Shown piece by piece: positions 10,345 to 22,482 of a stretch of DNA of 64,000 nt. The notes under the pieces are model-generated. The model was not told the origin of the DNA. It did not search any database and was given only the letters and a program-made list of their open reading frames with translations. Each line of letters opens with the position of its first letter. Position 1 is the stretch's first letter. The stretch comes from Tubulanus polymorphus (taxonomy: Eukaryota > Nemertea > Palaeonemertea > Tubulaniformes > Tubulanidae): positions 27,702,485-27,766,484 of the forward strand of contig NC_134027.1 of NCBI RefSeq assembly GCF_964204645.1, read 5' to 3'. Made by a program: the position numbers and the translations under genes.

Positions 10345-13300
10345 TCATTTGTAAACTGGTTTTAAATTCAGATGGAAATTACGACTTGGTTTCGCCGGTG
10401 CCGCTGATGAGTCATCAATTGTTGGTCGTTTTCGACGTTGTTTATGAACAGACGTACGACTTGCTCGTACTATACTCACTATCATCGATTTACACTCTTT
10501 ACAAATCGTCATCTGAGGACCTTTTAAATTAGGATTGATTTGTTGTGGTTTTGTGGAGACAGTAGTTTGAGCTCGTTGGAACCGGGTACGCCTGTGTTCT
10601 GCTCCTCCTCCTCCTGCTCCTCCTCCTCCGGTTGGTGTACTCGTTTTAGGCGGTGTTTTATTTTGAACTGTTTTCAATGCTATCACAGGAGAAGATGGAC
10701 ACGAACCAGTCCTAGAAAATACAACAACTCTGTGCAGTTTACTGTGGCAAGTGAGGTGTCGCTAGTGTGCAGTAGGACATCAACTAAAAATGCAGCAAAA
10801 GAAGATTCCGCTTGTGGCAATAGAGGATCCTCCAGGTGTCATTAGTGTGAAGTAGGACATTCTATTCCATCTCTGTTGAATGTGCACTCCTTCCCCTCCC
10901 CAAACACAAATTCTAAATTGATTAAATTTCCCATAAACTTCATGATAAGCGCTCCTGAGTGTTTGTTAAAATACTCACATATCATTCAATAATTGCTGTT
11001 CGGTGTTTGGTGACATCGGACTCGGACTCAATGTGTAAACAGGAATATTCTCAAAATGTTCAGTCGGTATGTGCATCTAAAATAAACAGTATTCCGGTGA
11101 AGCTCTCAGTCAGTCAGACCGATATAATCAACAGAAATAGGAAATACTGATCTTACCTTCCTGCAGCATCGATTACAAATAGTTCTCTTACAGAATTTAC
11201 ATTTAGTTCCCCATTCTCCGAACAAAGTGAATCGAGTCAATTTACAATTAAAACAGATCTAGAAAAATAACGAATCATTAAATAAACTCAATGTCATTCT
11301 GATAAATAGATAATATTGATTGATTATCGTTGAGCTACCTTTGATTTTTCCACTAGTTTATACAACTCTGCGTCTACTATTAAACTTTCCAACTCTGCTT
11401 TAGTTAAAACGTTTCTGATATGCATAACTTCCTCGACTGTTAGAGACAAACACTGTAGCGGATCTTTAAATTTAGACTACAAGAAACAAAACAAAACGAC
11501 ACCAAATTTTAAAACATTTTATCAAATTGTTCAGCCTTTTGTTCTAACGCGATATTCATGCAATAGAAACAAGCTGACATCAGATCTGATCAATTCAAAG
11601 ATATTTGTTTAACACAAAATGCCATCCCTCGAAGAATTTAGGACCAAAAAGATCTGACTTGAGAGGAGTCAACAGCCAAAGTCTGTTATAACGATGCTAT
11701 CTATTTCAATGCCAGTGTTTAGTTCAAGCTAACATTCCTCTGGGAACAAATCATGCAAAATCTCACTCAAATTCTATGAAAATATTATTCATCGGCGATC
11801 ATTATAATCCAGTGTCCCAGGTACTCGTAATAATGAGGTTCCATCGTCAATTTCTCTAAAACTTGTTATAATTCCATATTTATCTTGAACTCGATTGCGA
11901 GTATTACTGCTGTATAGTTTATAAAACTGAACTAATTTCATTAATAAAACTCACACAAACAATCATTAATAAATAAAGATATTAGTAATAAACGAACATA
12001 CTTACATTAGGAGAGGATGAGATATTGAGAATGTTAGGTGGTGAATGTTTAGCAGTCCACGGAACTCCATGCGGATCAATAAAATCATCGGTTTCATCAC
12101 GTTTTGTTTCACCGAATAATAATAAAGGACTCAATACCTTATATGGGTATGAAGCAGCAGCAGCAGATACAGGTGATTGACAAACTGTTATACTGTGCCT
12201 GCGTTCTGGGCCACTGTTCAATTTTCTCTCTTCGGTAGCTAAATCTAAAGTGACTGCAAACAGAGAAATTAAAGAATCTACAATCAGTCATCACAGGAGT
12301 CATGTAGCTGCCAGTCAGTCATCACAGGAGTCATGTAGCTGCCAGTCAGTCATCACAGGAGTCATGTATCTACAATCAGTCATCAGGGGAGTCATGTATC
12401 TACAATCAGTCATCAGGGGAGTCATGTATCTACAATCAGTCATCAGGGGAGTCATGTATCTACAATCAGTCATCAGGGGAGTCATGTATCTACAATCAGT
12501 CATCAGGGGAGTCATGTATCTGCAGTCAGTCATCAGGGGAGTCATGTATCTGCAGTCAGTCATCAGGGGAGTCATGTATCTGCAGTCAGTCATCAGGGGA
12601 GTCATGTATCTACAATCAGTCATCAGGGAGTCATGTATCTGCAGTCAGTCATCAAGGGATTCATTTATCTGCAGTCAGTCATTAGGGGAGTCATGTATCT
12701 GCAGTCAGTCATCAGGGGAGTCATGTATCTGCAGTCAGTCATCAGGGGAGTCATGTATCTGCAGTCAGTCATCACGAAAGTCCTGTGAAATACCCTATTA
12801 TTGAGGCATTAACTCAACACAGAAATCATTGCTATTTTTGAGTCTCAATTTATACTGCTAATTCAATTAACTATTAGTATAAGTCATTATTTGGATCAGA
12901 TATTAACACAATGATTGACTTAAACAGTCAATGATTTTCTCAGTATTTCATCGAATTATGATTAACGAGATTTAGTTGAGGTAAAAATTATATGATTGAT
13001 TGTGATATACCTCGTTTTTGCCAGGATTGTAAATGTTGTTGATTTGTATCTGGTGTTATCGGTGATAACTGTACAACATTAGCGGGTGACACGTGAACGC
13101 GATTCTTTATTTCCTCATCTTCATCTTCAGACATTTCATCATCATCCTGAAATAAACCACGCATACAATTTAAACACGTGTTCTCAAACGGATGAAATTA
13201 ACCATAGACAATTTAAACACACCTTCTAAAACGGAGGAAATTAACCATACACAATTTAAACACGTGTTCTAAAACGGATGAAATTAACCATAGACAATTT

Positions 13301-16300
13301 AAACACGCGTTCTCAAACGGATTAAATTAACCATACACAATTTAAACACGTGTTCTCAAACGGATGAAATTAACCATACACAATTTAAACACGTGTTCTC
13401 AAACGGATGAAATTAACCATACACAATTTAAACACGTGTTCTCAAACGGATGAAATTAACCATACACAATTTAAACACGCGTTCTATAACGGATGAAATT
13501 AACCATACACAATTTAAACACGCGTTCTCAAACGGATGAAATTAACCATACACAATTTAAACACGCGTTCTAAAACGAATGAATGACGTGTAAAACATGA
13601 ATCTCACTTACGCTGTAACTACTCAACAAATTGAAATCAGCTTTGATTAATTTTCTCGTCGGTGTCGGCGTTAAACCGTCCTCAAATAGTTTCGTCCTCG
13701 ACGTTTCAACTGAAATATATAAATAAAACTTCTGAATGAATTTACATGGAAGAAACAGAGCTGTTTATGAGAACAAGGATTAAAGAGACAGTAACAGATT
13801 CTACAGTTCATTTCTAAATCAAATAGTATTCATTTCAAGTTATATTCAGTGATTACTGGTGAGCAGCGATACCGTACTGGTAGCAGCGATACCGTACTGG
13901 TACTGCAGCAGCGATACCGTACTGGTACTGCAGCAGCGATACCGTACTGGTACTGCAGCAGCGATACTGTACTGGTACTGCAGCAGCGATACCGTACTGG
14001 TACTGCAGCAGCGATACCGTACTGGTACTGCAGCAGCGATACTGTACTGGTACTGCAGCAGCGATACTGTACTGGTACTGCAGCAGCGATACTGTACTGG
14101 TACTGCAGCAGCGATACCGTACTGGTACTGCAGCAGCGATACCGTACTGGTAGCAGCGATACCGTACTGGTACTGCAGCAGCGATACCGTACTGGTACTG
14201 CAGCAGCGATACCGTACTGGTACTGCAGCAGCGATACTGTACTGGTACTGCAGCAGCGATACTGTACTGGTACTGCAGCAGCGATACTGTACTGGTACTG
14301 CAGCAGCGATACTGTACTGGTACTGTAGCAGCGATACCGTACTGGTACTGCAGCAGCGATACCGTACTGGTACTGCAGCAGCGATACCGTACTGGTACTG
14401 CAGCAGCGATACCGTACTGGTACTGCAGCAGCGATACTGTACTGGTACTGCAGCAGCGATACTGTACTGGTACTGCAGCAGCGATACTGTACTGGTACTG
14501 CAGCAGCGATACTGTACTGGTACTGCAGCAGCGATACTGTTACATGTATAGTATTATAGCAGACACAGTCAGGGTTTATAGTCGTACAGGCTGAGACAAA
14601 GTAAACCGTTTTAACGCTCTTTTTGATTGTAAAAGTCAGCACTTTTTAAGCATCTTGTAGACTGACTATGAACCCTGTCGGTAGAGTGTAGAGTTAAATT
14701 GTTAATTCTTACTACTAAAATTAGATGATTAACACCATGAACCCAGGGGAAGGTGTACAGTGCTCGAACCTCTCCGATTAAAGTCAGGGGAAGGTGTACA
14801 ATACTCTAACCTCTCTGATTAAAGTCAGGGGAAGGTGTACAATACTGTAACCTCTCCGATTAAAGTCAGGGGAAGGTGAACAGTCGGCTATTGAAACCAA
14901 AACCCGATTATATAGTAGAAATTAAAATAGAAACTGTTTTAATTAATAATCATAAATCACCCGAGCTTTTTACAGGTTCTCGCAGGCCTGAAATGGAATA
15001 ATTATCACTGTATATATGAAACACTAGTGACAGACGTGATAAATCTCTCATCATTACCTCCTGATATTGTATTCCTTCTTTGTAAATCACCTTTATAAAT
15101 TACATACAAATAAACATTAAAATATTGAAACAAAAATAAATGAATTCACAACAAAAACTGAATCAAGAGAATCTTGAGATTTTACCGTAAGCGGTCGGTT
15201 TGAGTTGACGATGTTCACCGGCTGACCCTCGAATAGCTTCCATTAACTCCTCGCGAGGATCAAAATCACGTTTTGGAGGAGACTTCAACACTCGGTCTTT
15301 AGCCTGACAAAATATCATGACTCATCGTCAAAATAAAAGCCATGATTTATAGGTGTGTGATTGATACCGGTTCTTACTGGATGTAACGGAGGTCTAGTAC
15401 TTACCGGATGTAACGGAGGTCTAGATCTTATAAACTCTAATATCACTGCGTGCGCATCTTCTTTTACTTTAGCCGGCAATTTACTAGTTTCAATCTGTAG
15501 AATAAATCAGTAAGATTATTCTTTATTCAGAGGGAAGGAAGGAGGTAGAAGGGGAGGTAGGGAGGAGGGCATCCTCCCGTGGCAGGGATTTGATGGCATC
15601 GAGACTCATCACGGTATGAAACCCTGCCACTCTAGACCGAGTGCGCAGCTACATGCACAGCTTAGATGATGTCATTATTTGCAATCAGATATCCCGCTTT
15701 ATTTCAGCACAGGTTTTCCCATTTATAGTTCTTTTGTGAAATTTGCACAAGCGATTATACAACGAGCAATCTGATTGGTGCCGCAAGTTTTCGTGCGGTA
15801 AAGCTGCGCATGTACCTGCGCACCCGGTCTAGTGTGGCAGGGGCCTTCATGCCGTGGCTGAGTGTAGCAAGTGATGTCATCAGGTTGGAATCCCTGCCAT
15901 GGAGGATGGATAGGGAGGTAGGGTGGTAGGATGGATAGGGAGGTAGTAGGGAGGGTGCCAGGATGGATAGGGAGGTAGGATAGATAGGGAGGTAGGAGGG
16001 AAGGTAGTAGGGAGGGTGGTAGGATGGATAGGGAGGTAGAAGGGAGGGTGGTAGTAGGGAGGGTGGTAAAATGGATAGGGAGGTAGTAGGGAGGGTGGTA
16101 GGATGGATAGGGAGGTAGAAGGGAGGGTGGGAGGGAGGGTGGTAGGATGGATAGGGAGGTAGGAGGGAAGGTGGAAGGAGGGTTGTAGGATGGATAGGGA
16201 GGTAGTAGGGAGGGTGGTAAAATGGATAGGGAGGTAGTAGGGAGGGAGGTGGGAGGTAGGTATAATTTACCTGTACTTTATTCAGTCTATATCTCCTGTA

Positions 16301-19300
16301 TCTAATATCCTCCATTAACATCTCATAAGGCGTTAACTCATACTCTATAGACTGTGAATAATGATTTTGAGTTTTTTTGAGTTGAATTCCGGTTCTCATC
16401 TGTTTCAATACTTGAATCCATATTCGAGCCTATAATTAATCATCATAATTATAATTAACTAATCATAGATAACAGTGATGATGATGATGAACTCAATATC
16501 TGTATATTGATTGACTAATTATGTCTATTTCAACTCGGTTTGAAGGGACATCAAGTGGCCTAACTCATGTCAGTTTCAGTAGTACATATACCTGATATAG
16601 CTCGGTTTGAAGGGACATCAAGTGGCCTAACTCATGTCAGTTTCAGTAGTACATATACCTGATATAGCTCGGTTTGAAGGGACATCAAGTGGCCTAACTC
16701 ATGTCAGTTTCAGTAGTATATATACCTGATATAGCTCGGTTTGAAGGGACATCAAGTGGCCTAACTCATGTCAGTTTCAGTAGTACATATACCTGATATA
16801 GCTCGGTTTGAAGGGACATCAAGTGGCCTAACTCATGTCAGTTTCAGTAGTACATATACCTGATATAGCTCGGTTTGAAGGGACATCAAGTGGCCTAACT
16901 CATGTCAGTTTCAGTAGTACATATACCTGATATAGCTCGGTTTGAAGGGACATCAAGTGGCCTAACTCATGTCAGTTTCAGTAGTACATACCTGTAGCTA
17001 TCGGGTCTGGTATGTTGTACTCATAAAACTGACTGTTATATTGAAATAGAATAAGGACTATTGAGTCCACTGGGAGTCATGACCGGTATAATCATATTGA
17101 TTGAGTATTTTAAGATCCGATGATTGGACTTTATTGATTGATTCTTTAAGATCTGATGATCTATGATGTGACTCTATTGATTGAGTCTGTACCCTGTAAT
17201 CAAATTCTTACCCAATCAACTCTTTCCAGATCTTCTAATTGTTTTTCCTCGTCTCGAACTTTTTCTTCGTTAAACGATATTTTCTCGAGGAACGTCACTA
17301 ATTCCTCAGCCTCGCTCACTAACGCTCGACATACAGCTCTATAGTGTGAATCACTGTCATCAGGTAAATGTCTACGACAAACCTATAATAGATACACATA
17401 GACAGTGACAACAGACACCACAGGGAGGGAGGGGTCTCGAGGAAACTGCTGCAGCACTCACAGAAAACATACTTTTTAAAACTGATCTATTTTTGAAGTA
17501 TTATTCTACTAGCTGCAGACTGCACACAGATATATTCAGCCAGATGAGTCCTCCCATCCCCCGTCTAGCTGATATAATACTGTATCAGTGATTGAATAGA
17601 TATAATAGTAAATTCTCCCGGGGACCCCCCCCCCTGTTAATGATATATGTAATACAGTATCTAATAGAAAACAGTAATTTCTAGTAATTGATCAGCAAAA
17701 CAACAATCGCTATAATTACACATCTATCAACAGTATTTATATATCACATGACCAGTAAAATAATGTATAAAATTACTCTCAATTACGGACAACAAACAAC
17801 GCAAAAATAGATCAGATAAAAACATCGCGCAGTTGTTTTACCGTAACAGAACACCAGTCCAAAGTTAGTTAGGTTTATATAGAACCGAAATGAGCTTAGA
17901 CTGGTCTTAAGTTGTTAGATTGTTTATAGAACAAGAATGTGACTGTGAAACTGGAACCAATTAATTTTACCTTCAAAACATCATTTAAAGTGAATGAATT
18001 CTGATTAATTGAATCATTTTCGATTCCTTCATCGTCGATTCCATCCGTTGATTCAGAGTGTTTCGACGAATCGGTCATTTTTAAGATGATTTCCTCGAGT
18101 TGTGAACTCAGTGAATGTTCCTCAGTCGCTTGTAAACCGTAGTCTAAAGCTCTGTATATCACAACTCCGAGAGATTCCAATAACTGAAATAAACACGACT
18201 CCACATCATCCACCAGGTGTCACTAGTGTGCAGTAGGCACTAGAACATCAACAGTTTATGATCACGCCACAAGTGGAATCCACTATTGTCGCAGTAGTTG
18301 ACAATAGAGGATTCCACATTTGTGGTATGAAAATCCACCAGGTGTCGCTAGTGTGCAGTAGGCCCACAATGCCGGATTTTTACTCAGATTCAATTAAAAT
18401 CAACCCATAATTTTCTAAAATTCAATTGAATGAATGGATTGGGAATGAGAAACCAGTGAAGGGGGGGGGGGGGGGGTAGAGAAGGTTGTTTCCGCGGAGA
18501 GAAGTAAAACTTAACCATTCAAATCATTTCTCAATTCTCTGATTTATAAACTATCATAGTATAATGAACTTGAGGAGGTAAGTTGTAATAGTTCATGTTA
18601 ATAAAACTGTCTCTCACCAAATCATTATACAAACACTCTGAAAATATATCAGACTTATGAATCAATCTCAAACATCTCTGACAGAGAAACAGGACCCGAT
18701 ACCGATCTTACATATGCTCCCTCCCTGTAGCCTCTCTCACACCCTCCCCCACAGTAGCCTCTCTCACACCCTCCCCCCACAGTAGCCTCTCAACCCCCTC
18801 AAGCCTGTAGCCTCTCTCACCCTCTCCCCCCACAGTAGCCTCTCTCACCCGCTACACACTTTGTAGCTAATTTACCTGTGATTCTGTCTCTGCCAAATCT
18901 GAAAATACAAAACAGAACAATAGAAAAACAAAAAAAGAAATGAATTTAGGCCTACAAGTGGAATGAACAGTGATAAACTGTGTCTGTTGTGAAGAATGCG
19001 TGTCTGGTGTATCGTCTGGGGGGGTCAGAAGCTCAGCTCATTATCAATCCTGCACATTTGTTATCATGAAACACAATTACCCATGAATTTGATGGAAGGG
19101 ATCTAATGTTTTTGTAATCAATCAACTTGTTGTTCATAAAAATGAAATCAGTCAGACACAAACACAGATGAGTCACCACACAGGAATTGTACGGTACTCC
19201 TCCCTGTTGTGTTGTTACCCTACTCAGCCCTCCTCTAACCCTGTATCCCTCACTGACCTCTCTCTACCCCTCCCTACCTCCTCTTAACCTCTACCGATAT

Positions 19301-19581
19301 ACCATCTTACCTGTACAATCTCGAGCAGTCGTAGAAATGTGTCCATCTTTATGAATAAAAACTGATTGTAATCCGTTTAAACAGTAACACTGACTGGCGC
19401 CCTGTTCCACACCGTCCTCCCCGCTCCCTCCGCCCTTCACACAGTTCCATCTGTCTGATAAATAATACGCGCACTCGTAACAAACAGCCCAGGCCTGTTC
19501 CTCATTGATAGGAGCATTAAATACTTCAACTATCTCACTTAAAAGTCTTCCATCAGTATCATTACCGCTACCGGCCGCCAT
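10345..19581 (-). CDS. spire: Protein spire: actin nucleation factor (KIND, WH2 cluster, Spir-box, FYVE-like zinc finger)
   Basis: Nucleates unbranched actin filaments, with formins, on vesicle membranes. Exons in gene order: 19311-19581, 18876-18898, 17971-18183, 17212-17382, 16271-16429, 15405-15494, 15186-15303, 13612-13709, 13011-13146, 12006-12253, 11339-11476, 11157-11258, 10979-11076, 10345-10711. Total 2,232 nt, 743 aa plus stop, all phases consistent; close to vertebrate SPIRE1. KIND domain about residues 15-200 ([39 protein letters not shown]). WH2 region about 227-400 ([47 protein letters not shown]). Spir-box [17 protein letters not shown] near 525. Zinc finger with CFNC, CKFC, CNRCC and C-terminal CKECK. 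Start: first ATG in the KIND exon, MAAGSG. Introns carry at least six minisatellites. Very secure family call. Confidence 0.97.
11477..12005. other. spire intron, no further feature seen
   Basis: Ordinary AT-rich intron between the Spir-box exon and the exon upstream of it; no repeat array or alternative exon recognised. Confidence 0.5.
12290..12775. repeat. 30-bp minisatellite in a spire intron
   Basis: About 16 units with GTCATGTATCTACAATCAGT followed by CATCAGGGGA, lying just upstream (gene sense) of the exon with acceptor at 12254. The array creates spurious ORFs on both strands. Confidence 0.93.
13150..13576. repeat. about 44-bp minisatellite abutting a spire splice acceptor
   Basis: About ten units (CACAATTTAAACACGTGTTC, then AAACGGATGAAATTAACCATA). 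The end nearest the exon (13147) reads as a diverged unit that includes the acceptor region: TCCTGAAATAAACCA against GGATGAAATTAACCA in the units. Confidence 0.9.
13862..14541. repeat. 25-bp minisatellite in a spire intron
   Basis: About 27 units of ACTGCAGCAGCGATACCGTA plus CTGGT, with a CCG/CTG variant that comes in blocks. Two short units lack ACTGC. It yields overlapping long ORFs in several frames that are artefacts. Confidence 0.95.
14738..14885. repeat. 41-bp tandem repeat, 4 copies, spire intron
   Basis: Units contain CAGGGGAAGGTGTACA and AACCTCTCCGATTAAAGT. Confidence 0.85.
15570..15909. mobile_element. foldback (MITE-like) element in a spire intron
   Basis: About 340 bp with long inverted arms of roughly 95 bp. 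The left arm has GGCAGGGATT, CGGTATGAAACCCTGCCACT, CTAGACCGAGTGCGCAG and ACATGCACAGCTT. The right arm carries the complement of all of these in order, starting AAGCTGCGCATGTACCTGCG. The arms end in CATCCTCC/GGAGGATG. It interrupts a purine-rich GGTAGGGAGG array, which hides any target duplication. Confidence 0.75.
15910..16260. repeat. GGATGGATAGGGAGGTAG-type minisatellite in a spire intron
   Basis: Irregular 30-45 bp units of GGATGGATAGGGAGGTAG and GGGAGGGTGGTA right beside the splice donor at 16270. A similar stretch at 15530-15568 lies on the other side of the foldback element. Confidence 0.88.
16535..16992. repeat. 67-bp tandem repeat, 7 copies, spire intron
   Basis: Nearly identical units containing CTCGGTTTGAAGGGACATCA, AGTGGCCTAACTCATGTCAG and TTTCAGTAGTACATATACCT. 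The very low divergence suggests recent expansion. Confidence 0.95.
18210..18364. mobile_element. palindromic element flanked by direct repeats, spire intron
   Basis: A palindrome with about 24-bp arms (18267-18326: CCACAAGTGGAATCCACTAT and the complementary arm ending TCCACATTTGTGG) lies between two direct copies of CACCAGGTGTCACTAGTGTG (18211 and 18336). Related half copies occur at 10750-10857 within the last spire intron. Confidence 0.65.
18715..18850. repeat. tandem repeat CAGTAGCCTCTCTCACACCC, spire intron
   Basis: Five irregular copies of a C-rich unit of about 26 bp. It lies on the donor side of the 23-nt microexon (donor at 18875). Confidence 0.75.
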
Positions 19582-19699
19582 CTTTATTATTATTTCAATA
19601 CATACGACATACAACGTACGACTTACAACATACACTAAACCGACATACAACTTACAACATACAACAAATTCAAAATTACTTTATTTAATTCAATTAATA

Positions 19700-21790
19700 A
19701 TTTATTGATGTGCCGTCCGGCGTGGTGCCGATTCAAAGATGTGTAAAATAAAGGGATCAACTTGATCCAAACCCAAAACATTCAAACCCGCAGTGTGTGT
19801 CATCATCAGGTAGGCCAAGACTATTAGGGCTCACTAATCAGATGCCGCAACGGGTGTCCCGGGACGCATTTCAGGGGTCCATCCCTTCATTTTTCCCTTC
19901 ATGTGGAAAATGCAGTGAAATTGACTCATTCTGAAACTGAGGGCCGAGAACCCCTCATGCGTCGCCCGCATCGCGGCCTGCGAGCCAACCCGGCACAAAT
20001 TTTTCCCGGCACCACTCCCTGAACGATATTCTATTTTCATCTTTTGAACTGAATGACGAAAATAGGTCAGTGCGTTTTAAGGCTACACCAGAAATTCTGA
20101 ATTTTTGGCCTAAGTCGAAGTGACCTGCATTTACTGGCGACAATTCAATAGTGGATTTAAATATTGTATAAAGTTAATAGTGAATATTGTAAGTTTGACG
20201 GAAATCCTCCAATGACCTGTTTCGGTTATAATAGACGAATAATGCGTAATATGAAACGCATCACTATGTGACAGATACTTGGTCGATATCAGAGGTGCAT
20301 CCAGCGTGAGCCCCGTCATTCCGCAGTAGACAGACCAGCAGTGCGCCGTGGTGTCTACAGTAGAGAGAGAGGAGTGTCGCGGAGACCAGCAGTGCACGTG
20401 GTGCCTATAGTACAGAGAGGAGTCTCGTGGAAGATATCGTCAAAAACAAGGCAGAAAAAAGGAACTCACAATATCTGAACTTGACAGCCGCAGTTTTGAA
20501 ACCAGGAGACGAGATGGAAAGATACAATGATAGTCGTTACCCGAGACATCACTTCTTGGGTATGTTAATATTATAGGTATACGATACTTGTTACTGTTGG
20601 TTTATTTTCTCGAGTCGGCTGATATAAATTCACGTAAAAACCAATTAGTAAATCAATGAAAAGAGCGTCCTGTGAAATCATTTGGATACCCGGTATTCAT
20701 TAGATACCGGTATCGGATTTTCTAAGTTTTCTAACCTTTTCACTCGTGTTTCTGGATTGGTAAATATTAGAATATGGAGAACAAGAAACCAACATTTCAT
20801 CACCGGTAGTTACTAAGTATCACAGTTGTATAGGTAAAACAATTATCGATTCTCCTATTCTTTCAGGGAGGTTATCTTCAGAAGGACCGAGCAACTGAAA
20901 ATCTCTTCAACACAGCACCGAAATTTCAGAGAGTTTGAAACCAGGCAGCAAGAAGAAGATACTAAACCCCGGCCCGCTTAGACGTCACTTCTGAGGTTTG
21001 TTATACATGTACTATATTATATATTGTGGATACCGTGAATAGAATATAAAATGCATTATTAGGAAATCAATGAAATAACGTATTGATATTGTTTATTTCT
21101 GGATGAATTGAAGTTACCTAAATGAACATTATACATAGAAAAAATAATTTACAATATATAATAGTCTATAATGAGTTATTAACATTTCCAATACAACAGC
21201 AAGGATGCCAAAAGAAACCTAAAGCTTGTAAAAATGATAACATTAGATAGATTATGAAAAAATGAATATAACTGCCTGATTCATTCATCCATATCATCAT
21301 GATGATCTTTTCTCCTTATAACCTGACTTGGAACAGATGCTGCACGAATTTCTCTGCGCTGCATTTCTAGTTAAACGGTGATATTCTTGTAAATGTTCTT
21401 CGAATCTTCCCTGAATTTCGATCTCGCAAAATACAGAAAATCCCATCATATTTGGTATCACTGCTGACTTGCTAGTACGCGGGATATTTCACTTGGAGGA
21501 GGAGTTAATACACTTTATTTGTATCCTTAATTAATCTTCCTTGACTCTTGTAGCCAGGTACCCTTATAGTTTTACCAATATAGGCTGTGTTTATAAAACG
21601 AGATAAATCCCACAATAATGAAGCCAAAATTGTAAAGTTCTATATTAAAATGATTATATTTGAGGAGCAACGTTTCGGCTAAATGCTATTAGGCATCATC
21701 AGGCGTACTGTGTTTATTCAGTCACGGGGTGGTTTTCTGAGGTATAAAAATATATCAATAGTAAATGAATAAATGAAACATCAGCTTCAT

Positions 21791-21831
<41 letters not shown>

Positions 21832-22480
21832 CTGCGTGATTCATTCGACCACTAGTTTCCATTGCTTTACTTTATTTAAGCTTTAATAAATAATTATTTA
21901 CTTAAAATTTGACAAACTCTTAGTTTTTACCGCGCGTCTCGGACACGTGTTTATACAATATATAGTTATATCTCATATAGACACAGAAATGCGTATTAAC
22001 GCAGAAGTTACAGAGGATGATCAGTTGATTCGTCTCTAATTCATTACTTTCAACGGTTTTTATCTCGTACTGTTTATATATAGAGTAATACAGACTATTG
22101 ATGACGATTGAGTTTTTATACGATCGCATCACATTTTGCGTATCGCAGAGTCTGATAGATATGAATTTGAAGAACAATTTTACCTCATTTTACTTTCTCC
22201 GGCTGAAAACAGCGTGAAACTCGCCAACGACTTCTAACTCGTTTTTCTTGGTGGTATATCTGGCATCATTTCGATGCAGTCCATGTTTGTAGATATTCAA
22301 TCGCAGTTCCTTCAGGTGCCTGGTTTAAGCATCTAGTCAATATGAATCGATGCGGTTAAGACTGGAATATTGAACTTCTGATGAACGCTAGAAATAAGAT
22401 ATATAAATATATTATTTAAAACCACATTCATTCAACCAACCACACCGTCTATTGATTTACTTTCACTTGGCTTTGCTAGA
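19700..22480. other. intergenic region with possible weak + strand exons, (TA)n and a ribozyme-like motif
   Basis: At 20515-20562 and 20868-20998 two stretches end in donor-like GG|GTATGTT and GAG|GTTTGTT, the second preceded by TTTCTTTCAG. They share GTTTGAAACCAGG and GTCACTTCT segments, so they look like duplicated, probably untranslated exons. A spliced 33-codon frame can be drawn but has no support. A pure TA microsatellite lies at 21797-21832. A hammerhead-core-like motif lies at 21672-21702 on the minus strand. The rest shows no recognisable gene. Confidence 0.35.
21797..21832. repeat. (TA)n microsatellite
   Basis: About 18 uninterrupted TA dinucleotides. Confidence 0.95.
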
Positions 22481-22482
22481 CT

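Noticed and set aside
13830-14642. 270-codon minus-strand ORF and the overlapping plus-strand ORFs
   Set aside because: 25-bp minisatellite inside a spire intron; open in several frames at once.
15755-16408. 217-codon ORF joined to Pro/Tyr repeats
   Set aside because: Only the first 53 codons are real (spire WH2 exon ending at 16271); the rest reads through the donor into an intronic repeat.
19834-20143. Two overlapping 60-70 codon minus-strand ORFs
   Set aside because: No splice partners, no recognisable family; probably chance frames in slightly GC-rich DNA.
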